A stretch of 33,251 nt of DNA from Acidiferrobacterales bacterium (lineage in GTDB: Bacteria; Pseudomonadota; Gammaproteobacteria; Arenicellales; Poriferihabitantaceae): NCBI GenBank assembly GCA_019633985.1, contig JAHQWE010000076.1:1-33251 (forward strand), in the 5' to 3' direction. Below are positions 9,051 through 18,142 of the stretch, piece after piece. Numbering within the stretch: the stretch's first letter is position 1; each line of letters opens with the position of its first letter. Made by a program: the position numbers and the translations under genes. The notes beneath the pieces are model-generated. The model saw nothing but the letters and a program-made list of their open reading frames with translations. It was not told the origin of the DNA and made no database searches.

Positions 9051-10607
9051 CTAGCCGACCGCTGGAACTTCTCCAAACTTACGGCTGAACCTCGTAGGAA
9101 GATCAGGATCTGCTGGAATTATCATAGGCCGAGAAGGTCGGGGTTCCTCAGGATTGGTGTCTGCCTGCTTGCGCATCGGCTCGGTGTCGTTGGTATTGAC
9201 TTCTCTCGTTTGGGCGGGCACAGACTGATCACCGAAATCAGGTTGTGCGGCAACCTTTGGTGCCGGCGTTGGGGTCTGATCCTGAACCTGAGCAGGTGAG
9301 GATGGATCGGCGCTCTTTCTCCCTGACTTTTGGTTACCCCTCTGTTTATCTTGCTTCGGTCCCCGTTTTTGTCCATGTTTGCCGCGATCAGCACGATCAT
9401 TACGAGATCGCGAGCGCCTTGGCGGGATCTCTATCGGCTCAAGCATGGTCGAATCGATATCCGCTCTGGGGAGCGAATGGCCGATGTACTCCTCGATTTC
9501 CATTATTGAGTAAGCATATTTCTCACAAATAAAACTAATGGCCTCTCCGCTGGCTCCCGCCCGTGCGGTGCGACCAATACGGTGGACGTAGTCTTCGGCA
9601 TCTTGGGGAAGGTCAAAATTAAATACATGGCTAACCGCGGGGATGTGGAGCCCTCTGGCTGCAACATCAGTGGCGACCAAAATCTTTCGATTGCCATTCT
9701 TGAACTGCTCAAGAAGCCGCTCTCTCTTGTTTTGTGGCACATCTCCAGACAACATGGCACAGCTAAATCCATTGGCTTCCAGCGTATTGGAGACGGTCTC
9801 AGCGGCATGACGTGTATTGACAAAAACCAGGATTCTCTCTTGCTCGCCTGTTTTCAGCATGTTCACCAATAACGGTAGCTTCTCCACGTCAGCGGGGTAG
9901 AAACTGCGTTCCACAATCTTGTCTGCGACCACTTCATCGGATTCAATTTTGATTTGCGCGGGGTCGTTCATATGCTCATAAGCGAGTTCCATCACACGAA
10001 ATGACAGTGTCGCCGAATACAAGAGATTCAAACGGTTTTCCGGCTCCGGCATTTTTCGCAGTAGATAGCGAATATCCTTAATAAACCCGAGGTCAAACAT
10101 CCTGTCAGCTTCATCCATTACCGCGACTTGAGCATATTTGAGGGTGAATAGATTCTGCTTGAAGAAATCGATTAGCCGACCAGGGGTGCCAATCAGGATA
10201 TCTGTTTTACCCGCGAGCATTTCTTTTTGCTGATCATATCCGGTACCACCATAAACCAAGGCCATTTTGAGCCCAGTATGCTTATTCAACAGTTCAGCAT
10301 CTTTGTGTATTTGAATTGCCAGCTCTCTGGTTGGAGCGAGAATTAACGCTCTTGGGGCGCCTTCTGGATAACCCTCCAAAGGCTCTTTAGTGAGCAGCAG
10401 ATTGCAGCAGGCCAGTAAGAATGCAATGGTTTTCCCGGTTCCGGTTTGGGCCTGACCAGCGACATCGCTGCCTTCAAGCGCAACCGGCAGAGATTGGGCC
10501 TGAATGGGCGTGCAGAATTCAAAGCCGGCCTCTTTCAATCCTTGTTGCAGTGATTCAGTCAGTGGGAGAGCGTCAAACCTTTGATCTGTAAGATGTTTTT
10601 CTGTCAT
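9051..10607 (-). CDS. rhlB: DEAD-box ATP-dependent RNA helicase RhlB
   Basis: A 518-residue RNA helicase. The N-terminal RecA domain has the Q motif (FEFCTPIQAQSLP), motif I AQTGTGKT at 53-60, PTRELA, GTPGR, the DEAD box in VMDEADRMF and SAT in YSATLS. The second RecA domain has the VFVNTRHAAE, ATDVAARGLH and HRIGRTARAG motifs. A long, basic, disordered tail (about 395-518) rich in Arg, Lys, Pro and Gln follows and is longer than in E. coli RhlB (421 residues in total). RhlB unwinds RNA for the degradosome in enterobacteria. Its divergent placement opposite trxA-rho is the conserved gammaproteobacterial arrangement and supports RhlB over other DEAD-box paralogues. Confidence 0.93.
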   Translation of the reverse strand: MTEKHLTDQRFDALPLTESLQQGLKEAGFEFCTPIQAQSLPVALEGSDVAGQAQTGTGKTIAFLLACCNLLLTKEPLEGYPEGAPRALILAPTRELAIQIHKDAELLNKHTGLKMALVYGGTGYDQQKEMLAGKTDILIGTPGRLIDFFKQNLFTLKYAQVAVMDEADRMFDLGFIKDIRYLLRKMPEPENRLNLLYSATLSFRVMELAYEHMNDPAQIKIESDEVVADKIVERSFYPADVEKLPLLVNMLKTGEQERILVFVNTRHAAETVSNTLEANGFSCAMLSGDVPQNKRERLLEQFKNGNRKILVATDVAARGLHIPAVSHVFNFDLPQDAEDYVHRIGRTARAGASGEAISFICEKYAYSIMEIEEYIGHSLPRADIDSTMLEPIEIPPRRSRSRNDRADRGKHGQKRGPKQDKQRGNQKSGRKSADPSSPAQVQDQTPTPAPKVAAQPDFGDQSVPAQTREVNTNDTEPMRKQADTNPEEPRPSRPMIIPADPDLPTRFSRKFGEVPAVG

Positions 10608-11036
10608 TATGAATATTGGTCTTTGGTGTCAGCGATTTTCCAATTGCTGACCCATGTCTATTTGGTCGTGAGTAGATGGCAGGATTAAATTTTTAGAACT
10701 ACTTGATTCGCATATCAACAGACTGCATATTCTTGAACAGAGGCAGCTGTAGTTTTCTAGATTGATTACGGTTGTTTCCCCAACCAGTTTTTGTTGAATT
10801 ATTTACTCTGAGAGTTCCGGAACACCTGGTTCATCTACTGTAATTATTCTCATTCCGTTACATTCCATAATGTATAGAGTGAGATCAGATGTGATGTAGA
10901 AAAGCCGATTGTACCTTCGACGGCCGTATTTTAGTCGTTTTGCCGGGTTTTACCGAGTTTCAGCGAAATAATTCTAAAAAACTCATGTTTAATCGCGAGG
11001 TTTACACTCGCGGGAGTCTTATCTGGAAACAAAACC
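10608..11036. promoter_or_regulatory. Divergent control region between rhlB and trxA
   Basis: This region of 429 bases lies between the start codons of rhlB and trxA and must hold promoters for both. It is AT-rich with no coding frame I would defend. An inverted repeat, TACATT CCAT AATGTA, lies at 10859-10874. A second, in the trxA leader, is CGCGAG with a 7-base loop and CTCGCG at 10994-11012, 25 bases before the trxA ATG; it has no T-run, so it is a leader hairpin and not a terminator. No classical promoter could be picked with confidence. Confidence 0.5.
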
Positions 11037-11363
11037 ATGACAAACAATATTGTACACGTCAGCGACGATTCTTTCTCTGATGAAGTTCTCAATGCAGACG
11101 GACCGGTTCTCATCGATTATTGGGCTGAATGGTGTGGCCCATGCAAAATGATTGCCCCTATCCTTGATGAATTGGCAGCGGAATATGGTGATAAGCTGAA
11201 GATCGCTAAGCTTAACATTGACGAAAATCCAGCTACTCCGCCTAAATACGGTATTCGAGGCATCCCCACGCTGATGCTTTTCAAAGGCGGAAACGTAGAG
11301 GCTACCAAGGTGGGTGCGGTATCAAAGTCGCAGCTTACCGAGTTTATAGACAGCAACGTATAA
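11037..11363 (+). CDS. trxA: Thioredoxin 1
   Basis: A 108-residue thioredoxin, the cytosolic dithiol reductant for ribonucleotide reductase and other enzymes. The active site WCGPC places Cys33 and Cys36, the buried Asp lies in VLIDYWA, and the cis-proline is in RGIPT (Pro77). The C-terminus [13 protein letters not shown] is canonical. Length equals the usual 108-109. The rho gene follows after 324 bases, which include an intrinsic terminator, as expected for the conserved trxA-rho pair. Confidence 0.98.
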   Translation: MTNNIVHVSDDSFSDEVLNADGPVLIDYWAEWCGPCKMIAPILDELAAEYGDKLKIAKLNIDENPATPPKYGIRGIPTLMLFKGGNVEATKVGAVSKSQLTEFIDSNV

Positions 11364-11581
11364 TCTCTCAAAACTGATCAGTTTGGCATTCGGCGAAAAA
11401 TACGAGACAATAAGGGACTTCGCAACGCCCAATTGCTGAGCTGATCAGCGAGTTTCAGGTCAGGTATCATTTCTCAAACCTGAACAAATTGCGAAAATCA
11501 TTTGGAAAGGTGGCAGATAGAATGTTACCTGACGGAGCTGGACATCTGTGGTTGACCCCCGTATGATCTAGTTTCTACCTC

Positions 11582-11608
11582 AAGGAACCCGCTCAGGGAT
11601 CCTTTTTT
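11582..11608 (+). terminator. Intrinsic terminator in the trxA-rho gap (possible rho attenuator)
   Basis: A 9-base stem AAGGAACCC (11582-11590) and GGGATCCTT (11596-11604) with a single A-A mismatch and a 5-base loop GCTCA is followed by a T-run to 11608. It lies 218 bases after the trxA stop and 80 bases before the rho ATG. It may end trxA transcripts, or attenuate rho. E. coli rho is known to be autoregulated by premature termination in its leader, so either role is plausible. The rest of 11364-11687 holds nothing I can identify. Confidence 0.75.
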
Positions 11609-11687
11609 GACACCTTTTCTAAAAATTATTTGGCGCAAGGTTCGCGCGTTATCAATTAATCGTATTTCATAATTCTTATGTCTTCTC

Positions 11688-13121
11688 ATGCCAGCCAGTT
11701 CTGAAAATAAGTCGAAGGGTTCTCGCTCCCGCAATCATCATAATCACAACAATAATCACAATCACAACAACAGAAACCGGGGTAATCGCGATAACCGGGA
11801 CCGGGATGGTGGTGATAAAAATGATAACTATGAGCAGGTTCCAGAAAACCCTGATCTCCCTCCAATTAGTCTCACAGAGCTGAAAGAGAAAAAGCCGGTT
11901 GAGCTGGCTGAGCTAGCGAGAGAACTGAATCTCGATAACATTGCGAGATTGAGAAAGCAGGATCAGATTTTCGCCATTCTCAAAGCCCAGGCGCGTAAAG
12001 GGCAACGCATACTCGGAGAAGGAGTCGTCGAAATTCTCCAGGATGGTTTTGGATTTTTAAGATCCGCATCCTCATCCTACCTTGCTGGTCCCGATGACAT
12101 TTATATGTCACCGAGTCAAATACGTCGATTTGGTCTGCGAACCGGTGACACGGTTTCAGGACAGATTCGTCCTCCCAAAGACTCTGAGCGTTACTTCGCG
12201 TTATTAAAGGTTGAGGAGATTAACTTCCAAACACCGGAAGAAGCTAAGAAAAAAATTCTGTTTGAGAACCTGACACCTCTGCATCCCGAAGAGAGGATGC
12301 TACTCGAGCGCGAAAATGGTTCTACAGAAGCACTCACAGGTCGGGTAATCGACTTGATTGCTCCGATTGGCAAAGGTCAACGGGGATTGATTGTTTCTGC
12401 GCCAAAGACGGGAAAAACTGTGATGTTGCAGCAAATCGCACAATCTATCACGGCGATGAACCCTGACGTGATGTTAATGGTGCTGCTGATCGACGAACGG
12501 CCAGAGGAGGTGACTGAAATGCAGCGTACGGTTCGAGGCGAAGTGGTTTCTTCCACTTTTGACGAGCCAGCTTCGCGCCATGTGCAGGTTGCCGAAATGG
12601 TGATCGAGAAAGCCAAACGACTGGTCGAGCACAAAAGAGATGTGGTGATTCTTCTCGATTCAATTACCCGACTCGCTCGTGCCTACAACACCGTTGCTCC
12701 CGCATCTGGCAAGGTGCTGACCGGTGGTGTCGATGCCAATGCGTTGCAAAGACCCAAGCGCTTCTTCGGTGCTGCGCGGAATATCGAGGAAGGTGGTAGT
12801 TTAACGATTCTTGCTACTGCGCTGATCGATACCGGCTCGAAAATGGATGACGTGATATACGAGGAGTTTAAGGGTACCGGTAACATGGAAATCCATTTGG
12901 ATCGCAGGATTGCTGAAAAGCGGGTTTATCCGGCGATGAATATAAATCGCTCTGGCACCCGCCGTGAGGAGCTACTGACCGATCCGGTTGAGCTACAAAA
13001 AATCTGGTTGTTGAGAAAGCTGTTGCATCCGATGGATGATCTTCAGGCAATCGAATTTTTGATTGATAAGCTCAAGGCGACGAAAAACAACGCGGAATTT
13101 ATCAAATCGATGAATCGCTAA
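11688..13121 (+). CDS. rho: Transcription termination factor Rho with low-complexity N-terminal extension
   Basis: A 477-residue hexameric RNA-dependent ATPase that ends transcripts. The core matches gammaproteobacterial Rho: N-terminal helical domain starting at about residue 60 ([17 protein letters not shown]), RNA-binding cold-shock-like domain ([15 protein letters not shown]), P-loop (VSAPKTGKT), Walker B ([13 protein letters not shown]), the Q/R-loop region ([23 protein letters not shown]) and the C-terminal [19 protein letters not shown] segment. Typical homologues begin at the equivalent of residue 60 and have about 419 residues. Here there are about 58 extra residues, dominated by His, Asn, Arg, Gly and Asp. 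No start codon of the usual kind exists at the conventional N-terminus (ATT-AGT-CTC), so the extension is probably real. No ribosome binding site is visible before ATG 11688. Confidence 0.95.
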   Translation: MPASSENKSKGSRSRNHHNHNNNHNHNNRNRGNRDNRDRDGGDKNDNYEQVPENPDLPPISLTELKEKKPVELAELARELNLDNIARLRKQDQIFAILKAQARKGQRILGEGVVEILQDGFGFLRSASSSYLAGPDDIYMSPSQIRRFGLRTGDTVSGQIRPPKDSERYFALLKVEEINFQTPEEAKKKILFENLTPLHPEERMLLERENGSTEALTGRVIDLIAPIGKGQRGLIVSAPKTGKTVMLQQIAQSITAMNPDVMLMVLLIDERPEEVTEMQRTVRGEVVSSTFDEPASRHVQVAEMVIEKAKRLVEHKRDVVILLDSITRLARAYNTVAPASGKVLTGGVDANALQRPKRFFGAARNIEEGGSLTILATALIDTGSKMDDVIYEEFKGTGNMEIHLDRRIAEKRVYPAMNINRSGTRREELLTDPVELQKIWLLRKLLHPMDDLQAIEFLIDKLKATKNNAEFIKSMNR

Positions 13122-13127
13122 TGGTGA

Positions 13128-13153
13128 AAATAAGAGCTTGATTCGTCTTATTT
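13128..13153 (+). other. AT-rich hairpin after rho
   Basis: AAATAAGA (13128-13135) and TCTTATTT (13146-13153) form a perfect 8-base inverted repeat with a 10-base loop just after the rho stop. It has no G+C clamp and no clean T-run, so it is a weak candidate for rho transcript end processing and is not called a terminator. Confidence 0.35.
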
Positions 13154-13247
13154 CTTGCTTCAACGGGGCTTTTTAAATATGATCCAGCCCCCATTCTGGT
13201 GAGGTGGGTCGTAATCCACCAAATACCGTTATTTATAGGAGTTCATC

Positions 13248-13451
13248 ATGAAACCAGGCATCCATCCGGATTACCAAGAGATAGAAGTTACCTGCGCTTG
13301 TGGCAACAAGTTTCAGACGAAATCGACATTGACCAAAGAGCTACATATCGAAATTTGCTCTTCCTGCCATCCGTTTTATACCGGAAAGCAAAAAGTGGTT
13401 GATACCGCTGGCCGTGTAGGTAAGTTCCAAGCACGTTATAACCGCAAGTAA
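13248..13451 (+). CDS. rpmE: 50S ribosomal protein L31 (bL31, zinc-binding type)
   Basis: A 67-residue ribosomal protein with [20 protein letters not shown] at its start. The zinc ligands are Cys16, Cys18, Cys37 and Cys40 (the C+ form, which is used when zinc is plentiful). The HPFYTGKQK motif and the closing [10 protein letters not shown] are canonical. A good ribosome binding site, TAGGAG, lies 8 bases before the ATG. The start at 13248 is preferred over a longer frame overlapping it in another phase. A short hairpin (GTGG, CCAC) lies in the leader at about 13205-13220. The gene ends in a strong terminator at 13528. Confidence 0.97.
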   Translation: MKPGIHPDYQEIEVTCACGNKFQTKSTLTKELHIEICSSCHPFYTGKQKVVDTAGRVGKFQARYNRK

Positions 13452-13505
13452 TTAGTGGTAAGTGCCCGGGTAGACGAAGGATAGTTGCTTTTCACAACGG
13501 CCCTC

Positions 13506-14297
13506 ATGTCACCGGCTGGAACCGCTCAAAAGGCATCACCCTGTGGTGCCTTTTTTATTGCCCTGCGTTTGGCGGTGCTGACCTGCGTGGTATTGAGTGT
13601 GTCAGCATGTGCGACTGATTCAGATACCGTTGTAGTTGATTCTGTGATTGATGGTGACACAGTTCGGCTGAGGGGTGGAGAAACGGTTCGCCTGTTGGGG
13701 ATTAATGCTCCAGAGAAAGATCGCAAGGATCGTCCTGCACAGCCTCTTTCGCTCGAAGCGACATTGCTGTTGAAAGAGTTGATAAGTGGACGCTCCGTGC
13801 GTCTCACCAGAGGCAAGGAAGAAAAAGATCAGTACAACCGCACGTTAGGTTATCTTGATTTGCTGGATGGGACCGACGTGCAACGCGTATTGGTGGAGCG
13901 CGGTTACGCTTTTGCGATTGCCTTCCCGCCAAATATCGAAAGGCTCGACGTGTATCTCGAAGCCGAGCATCAGGCGCGAAAAAACAAAGTCGGCGTATGG
14001 AGTCTGGACGACTATGAACCTGTTTTGGTTCCCGGTAAAAGGGTCATCGACACTGGCTTCGGATTGATCACCGGAAAAATCACCAAAATTGGCTCTTCGA
14101 AAAAAAATGTTCGCCTGCACCTCGGGAAGCACTTGGTCATCGGTGTACGCCATGAAGCATGGGACCAATTTTGGCAACTAGACCCGAAAGACTTGGTTGG
14201 GAAAACGGTAGAAGCGCGGGGCTGGATTCAAGGCTCTCGTAATAAGAAGACGCCGTATCTAAGAGTGCGTCATCCTGCGATGATGGAAATAAAGTAA
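13506..14297 (+). CDS. Lipoprotein thermonuclease-family protein (SNase-like)
   Basis: A staphylococcal-nuclease-fold protein of about 245-264 residues. The SNase core is recognisable from VIDGDTVRLRGGETVRLLGI followed by NAPE, through LTRGKEEKDQYNRTLGYL to RKNKVGVWS; the paired acidic and Arg residues of the calcium/phosphate site are present. A C-terminal domain of about 95 residues with OB-like strands follows (GLITGKITKIG to RVRHPAMMEIK). A lipobox VSAC after a hydrophobic stretch indicates a lipoprotein. The start is uncertain: ATG codons at 13485 and 13506 lie upstream of the rpmE terminator; a start past it would need TTG at 13569 or a rare ATT at 13557, the latter giving a near ideal signal, MALRLAVLTCVVLSVSAC. 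I give the ATG at 13506 as a compromise. Likely an envelope nuclease; activity not proven. Confidence 0.82.
   Translation: MSPAGTAQKASPCGAFFIALRLAVLTCVVLSVSACATDSDTVVVDSVIDGDTVRLRGGETVRLLGINAPEKDRKDRPAQPLSLEATLLLKELISGRSVRLTRGKEEKDQYNRTLGYLDLLDGTDVQRVLVERGYAFAIAFPPNIERLDVYLEAEHQARKNKVGVWSLDDYEPVLVPGKRVIDTGFGLITGKITKIGSSKKNVRLHLGKHLVIGVRHEAWDQFWQLDPKDLVGKTVEARGWIQGSRNKKTPYLRVRHPAMMEIK
13528..13556 (+). terminator. Strong intrinsic terminator for rpmE, inside the next reading frame
   Basis: A 12-base stem (AAAAGGCATCAC at 13528-13539 with GTGGTGCCTTTT at 13543-13554, one G-T pair), a 3-base loop CCT and a run of six Ts (13551-13556). This is the clearest terminator in the window. It lies 77 bases after the rpmE stop. 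It also lies within the 5' part of the open frame of the nuclease gene, which bears on where that gene starts. Confidence 0.88.
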
Positions 14298-14340
14298 GCT
14301 AGCCAGCGGTTCCTAATGAATTTGAACGAAAGACAGCGTG

Positions 14341-15270
14341 ATGATTGACAGTATTTCAGATTCCGATATCACCCTCGAAGAAATGGTGGAGGTAGTGGAC
14401 AAAGATTTGACCAATGCGTCACTGTCATTTGGCCAGGGTACGGAGGATGCATCAGAAGAAGCCTATTGGCTGGTGCTGTCAGCCTGTGATGAGCCGCTTG
14501 GTCAAGAGCAGTACGACTGGGGAAAAAAGCTCAGCGCCTCCCAGGTTACGTCAGTTAAACGGTTACTTTCCAAACGGATAGAAACACGTCAACCGCTTGG
14601 TTATCTGTTAAACGAAGCGTGGTTTGCGGGGATCGATTTTTATATCGATGAAAGAGCCCTGATACCACGATCGTTTATGGCAGAGTGGCTTCCTGAGCAA
14701 TTCTCTCCCTGGGTATCTCCGCAGCGCACGCATCGCATCCTCGACCTATGTTGCGGAAGCGGCTGTATCGGGATCAGCGCAGCACTATATTTTCCAGGCG
14801 CAGAGGTTGTGTTGAGTGATATTTCTCAAGATGCACTGGAAGTCGCCCAGATTAATATTAAGAGACATGCACTAGCTGATCGGGTTTCGGTTAATCATGG
14901 AGCGATGTTCGAGGGAGTTAGCGGGAAATTTGATTTGATCCTTTGCAATCCACCCTATGTTTCTCATGAGAGGATGCGTAAACTTCCCGAAGAATTTCAG
15001 ACGGAGCCGAGGCTTGCTCTTGAAGCGGGTGAAGATGGCCTGGACTTTTTAAAGCCGTTTTTGCATGAGGTCGGTGCTTTCCTCAATCCTGAAGGCGCGA
15101 TCGTCGTGGAGTCGGGCTCAGCGAGCCCTGTGCTCGAAGAGGTATATCAAGTCGTCCCGTTTAATTGGCTCAGTACCGAGCATGACGAGATGGTGTTGTT
15201 TCATCTTGACGCAATGACGCTGAGTAGCGTCACAAATGAACTCATTTCAATTTACCATTCAAATCTATAG
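14341..15270 (+). CDS. prmB: Ribosomal protein uL3 N5-glutamine methyltransferase
   Basis: A 309-residue S-adenosylmethionine-dependent methyltransferase that modifies a glutamine of ribosomal protein L3. The N-terminal helical domain contains [17 protein letters not shown]. The [12 protein letters not shown] segment is the form found in PrmB, whereas PrmC has IPRPDTE. The SAM-binding motif is [12 protein letters not shown] (about 134-145) and the catalytic NPPY is at about 203-206. A GTG lies directly before the ATG at 14341; the ATG is preferred. hemL starts 5 bases after the stop, suggesting co-transcription. Confidence 0.93.
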   Translation: MIDSISDSDITLEEMVEVVDKDLTNASLSFGQGTEDASEEAYWLVLSACDEPLGQEQYDWGKKLSASQVTSVKRLLSKRIETRQPLGYLLNEAWFAGIDFYIDERALIPRSFMAEWLPEQFSPWVSPQRTHRILDLCCGSGCIGISAALYFPGAEVVLSDISQDALEVAQINIKRHALADRVSVNHGAMFEGVSGKFDLILCNPPYVSHERMRKLPEEFQTEPRLALEAGEDGLDFLKPFLHEVGAFLNPEGAIVVESGSASPVLEEVYQVVPFNWLSTEHDEMVLFHLDAMTLSSVTNELISIYHSNL

Positions 15271-15275
15271 ATACG

Positions 15276-16559
15276 ATGTCGGGAAACAAAGAACTATTTG
15301 AGGCCGCTAGTAAAGTCATCCCTGGTGGTGTGAATTCACCGGTTCGCGCATTTCGCTCAGTAGGGGGTGACCCCGTGTTCATTAAAAGCGCGAAAGGGTG
15401 CCGAATAGAAGGGGAGGATGGGACAAGCTACATTGATTACGTGGGCTCCTGGGGGCCAATGATCTTAGGTCACGCCCATCCTGAAGTGATTGCGGCAGTG
15501 CAAAAGCAGGCTGAATATGGTCTGAGTTATGGTGCGCCAACAGTGGTTGAAACCGATATGGCAACGCTGGTGACCGAACGATTACCCTGGATTGACAAGG
15601 TTCGAATGGTCAATTCTGGAACCGAAGCGACCATGAGCGCAATCCGACTGGCGCGCGGCTATACAGGGCGCGATAAAATTATCAAATTCGAAGGATGCTA
15701 TCACGGCCATGCCGATAGCTTGTTGGTGAAAGCGGGATCCGGTGCGCTCACCTTTGGTGTACCCACTTCTCCTGGAGTGCCAGCCGATACGGTAAAGCAC
15801 ACGCTGACGGCACAGTATAACGACCTGGATTCAGTGCACCAGATTTTTCAGGAAGTCGGGAAGGAGGTGGCGGCAATTATTGTCGAACCCATCGCAGGCA
15901 ATATGAACTGTATTCCTCCGACAGAAGGCTTTTTACAGGGTCTGCGGGAAATCTGTGATCGCCATGGTTCACTCCTGATTATGGATGAAGTAATGACAGG
16001 GTTTCGGGTGGGCCCGCAAGGTGCGCAAGGTCTTTATGGAGTGCATGGCGACATTACCGCATTAGGAAAAATCATTGGAGGTGGAATGCCGGTTGGTGCA
16101 TTTGGTGCCAATGATGAGATTATGGGTCACCTTGCACCCCTAGGTGGGGTTTATCAGGCAGGAACCTTATCGGGTAATCCTGTCGCAATGGCGGCGGGAA
16201 TTGCTACCTTAAAAGGAACTGAGGCGGTTGGTTTTTATGACACCCTTGACCACCAGGCAGCGCGCCTTGTGACAGGTATTGTCGAAGCAGCAAACGAAGC
16301 GGGAATTGCAATGACCAGTAACCAGGTTGGCCCGATGTTTGGTTTGTTTTTTACAGACCAGGATAGTGTGCAGGGCTTTGCCGACGTGAGCGCTTGTGAC
16401 GGCGATCGTTTCAATCGATTCTTCCACGGTATGCTCAAAGAAGGCGTGTATATGGCTCCTTCCGCATTTGAAGCCGGCTTTAGTTCAGCAGCGCATAGTG
16501 ATGAGGACATTGAAGCAACAATTACAGCAGCCAGGAAGGTTTTCACCAACCTTGGATAG
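15276..16559 (+). CDS. hemL: Glutamate-1-semialdehyde 2,1-aminomutase
   Basis: A 427-residue PLP enzyme that turns glutamate-1-semialdehyde into 5-aminolevulinate, the second step of the C5 route to heme and corrinoids. The N-terminus ([16 protein letters not shown]) is diagnostic of HemL. The gating-loop region [11 protein letters not shown], the PLP-phosphate site NSGTEATM, the cofactor Asp in [12 protein letters not shown] and the Schiff-base lysine Lys265 ([16 protein letters not shown]) are all intact, at the same numbering as E. coli HemL. It lies 5 bases after prmB and is convergent with the first SDR gene, with 68 bases between. No clear terminator follows. Confidence 0.97.
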   Translation: MSGNKELFEAASKVIPGGVNSPVRAFRSVGGDPVFIKSAKGCRIEGEDGTSYIDYVGSWGPMILGHAHPEVIAAVQKQAEYGLSYGAPTVVETDMATLVTERLPWIDKVRMVNSGTEATMSAIRLARGYTGRDKIIKFEGCYHGHADSLLVKAGSGALTFGVPTSPGVPADTVKHTLTAQYNDLDSVHQIFQEVGKEVAAIIVEPIAGNMNCIPPTEGFLQGLREICDRHGSLLIMDEVMTGFRVGPQGAQGLYGVHGDITALGKIIGGGMPVGAFGANDEIMGHLAPLGGVYQAGTLSGNPVAMAAGIATLKGTEAVGFYDTLDHQAARLVTGIVEAANEAGIAMTSNQVGPMFGLFFTDQDSVQGFADVSACDGDRFNRFFHGMLKEGVYMAPSAFEAGFSSAAHSDEDIEATITAARKVFTNLG

Positions 16560-16627
16560 CGAAATTAAGATGTTTTCGATGAACGCTGGTTCTGGGACGG
16601 GTTCATACTCTGTCCGAGCAGGATTGA

Positions 16628-17371
16628 TTAACTTGGTAAACTGAGTTTCGCTGTTCGTCCGCCGTCTATTGTGTACACCTGACCAGTGACAAAGCTAGCT
16701 TGCTCCGATGCGAGCCAGCAAACCAGATTCGCGACGTCTTCTGGTTTACCTGTTCTTCCAGCAGGGTGAATCAAATCGATTGCGGATTTAAATCCTTCAG
16801 TGTCGCGCATGGATTCCACAAATGCAGTGTTGAGTTCGGTGTCGATCCATCCTGGGGCAACTGCGTTACATCGAATTCCGTCGTTTCCACAATCAACTGC
16901 AACGGCGCGAGTGAGCGCATGAAGACCGCCTTTGCTGGCACAGTAGGCAGCATGTCCTGGATTACTTCCGAGACCTTCAATGGAGCCGATATTGACGATA
17001 ACACCTTGGCGTGTTCTCAGATGGGGAATGGCATGCCGGCTTAGAATAAAGGGCGCTGTCAGATTGACAGCCAAGTGGAGATTCCAGGTTTGTAACGAGA
17101 GTTCGTCGACTGCGGATTCTTGCATCACCCCGGCATTGTTAATCAGTATATCCAGTCCACCAAATTGATCTACCGTGTTGTCAACGAGGGCGATACAACT
17201 CTCTGTGTTAGTTAAATCGGTTTGAACAAAGTGTCCGGCGTCTGATGGAGTGCGCTGACCAATCACAACTGTTGCGCCCTGTTGTTTGAGCTGCTGAGTG
17301 ATAGCGAGTCCAATGCCGCTGCCACCTCCCGTAACAATTGCGACTTTATTGAGAAACGATTTAGCGGACAT
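16628..17371 (-). CDS. Short-chain dehydrogenase/reductase (SDR), copy 1
   Basis: A 247-residue NAD(P)-dependent classical SDR. The cofactor motif TGGGSGIG lies at about 14-21, NNAG follows in ILINNAGVM, and the catalytic Ser (NIGSIEG), Tyr and Lys (YCASKGG) are spaced 13 and 4 residues apart as required. The closing GQVYTIDGG is typical. The residue after the second beta strand is Gln/Arg (VIGQRTPSD), which hints at NADP but is not decisive. It follows the second SDR gene with a single base between stop and start, so it is translationally coupled to it. The substrate is presumably a hydroxy or oxo compound of the neighbouring catabolic route. Confidence 0.9.
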   Translation of the reverse strand: MSAKSFLNKVAIVTGGGSGIGLAITQQLKQQGATVVIGQRTPSDAGHFVQTDLTNTESCIALVDNTVDQFGGLDILINNAGVMQESAVDELSLQTWNLHLAVNLTAPFILSRHAIPHLRTRQGVIVNIGSIEGLGSNPGHAAYCASKGGLHALTRAVAVDCGNDGIRCNAVAPGWIDTELNTAFVESMRDTEGFKSAIDLIHPAGRTGKPEDVANLVCWLASEQASFVTGQVYTIDGGRTAKLSLPS

Positions 17372-17372
17372 A

Positions 17373-18137
17373 CTAGTAAACCGGCTTGCCGCCGTTCACT
17401 TCCAGCGTAGCGCCAGTAATATATTTCGATGCATTGGATGCGAGGAAAACGATGACTTCTGCGATATCGTCGGGTTCAGCGATTCTACCTACCGGCACGG
17501 TTTTTCCCAATTCAGTTATCGCCGAATCCGGATCGAAGCCACGACGGGAAAAACCAGTATGTAGCATTGGCGTATTAACCTCATTAGGACAAACCGCGTT
17601 GACGCGCACGCCCTGATGGGCGTGATCACGTCCCATACACTTCGAAAGTGCAGCAACAGCGGCTTTGCTGGTGCAATAGATTGCATGGTCGGGGCCTGGA
17701 TAGAGACCCCAGCATGACGCAACATTGACAATCGTGCCGCCATTATTCTGTATCATCAAACCAATAGCGTTTCGGCAAATTCGGAATACCGCTTCCACAT
17801 TGATCGTCATTGATCTGGACCAGTCTTCATCTGTCGCTTCCAGTACATTGCCGCGCGTGATGATGCCAGCATTATTGACGACGATATCGAGCTGCCCTGT
17901 TTTTTCAAATACTTGTGTCGGAAGGGAATCGCAATAAGCCGTATCGCCCAGGTTCCCGTCGAACGGAACCACTTCTGTTTGATATTCGTCAGCGATTTTA
18001 CGCAAGCTCAGAAGTTGCTCTCGTGATTGATCAGCTGCTGCAATCGTTGCACCTTCTCTTGCGAAGTGCTCAACAACAGAACGACCAATTCCCCCCGCAG
18101 CACCAGTGACTAATGCAACTTTGTTTTTAAAGCGCAT
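17373..18137 (-). CDS. Short-chain dehydrogenase/reductase (SDR), copy 2
   Basis: A 254-residue classical SDR, only distantly similar to its neighbour. The cofactor motif TGAAGGIG is followed by an Asp after strand two (IAAADQS), which favours NAD. The active-site Ser (VNVASCWG), Tyr and Lys (IYCTSKAA) are intact, and the C-terminus has ITGATLEVNGGKPVY. The first gene of the leftward arm, the GntR regulator, ends 5 bases before it, so regulator, SDR2 and SDR1 form one transcript. Oxidation of a secondary alcohol is the likely reaction; the substrate is not readable. Confidence 0.9.
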   Translation of the reverse strand: MRFKNKVALVTGAAGGIGRSVVEHFAREGATIAAADQSREQLLSLRKIADEYQTEVVPFDGNLGDTAYCDSLPTQVFEKTGQLDIVVNNAGIITRGNVLEATDEDWSRSMTINVEAVFRICRNAIGLMIQNNGGTIVNVASCWGLYPGPDHAIYCTSKAAVAALSKCMGRDHAHQGVRVNAVCPNEVNTPMLHTGFSRRGFDPDSAITELGKTVPVGRIAEPDDIAEVIVFLASNASKYITGATLEVNGGKPVY

Positions 18138-18142
18138 GTTTG

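Noticed and set aside
10731-10748. LexA-like box CTGCATATTCTTGAACAG
   Set aside because: The spacing between CTG and CAG is 12 bases where LexA sites need 10.
13199-13402. 67-codon frame overlapping rpmE
   Set aside because: The L31 frame is canonical and has the ribosome binding site; the other phase is a shadow.
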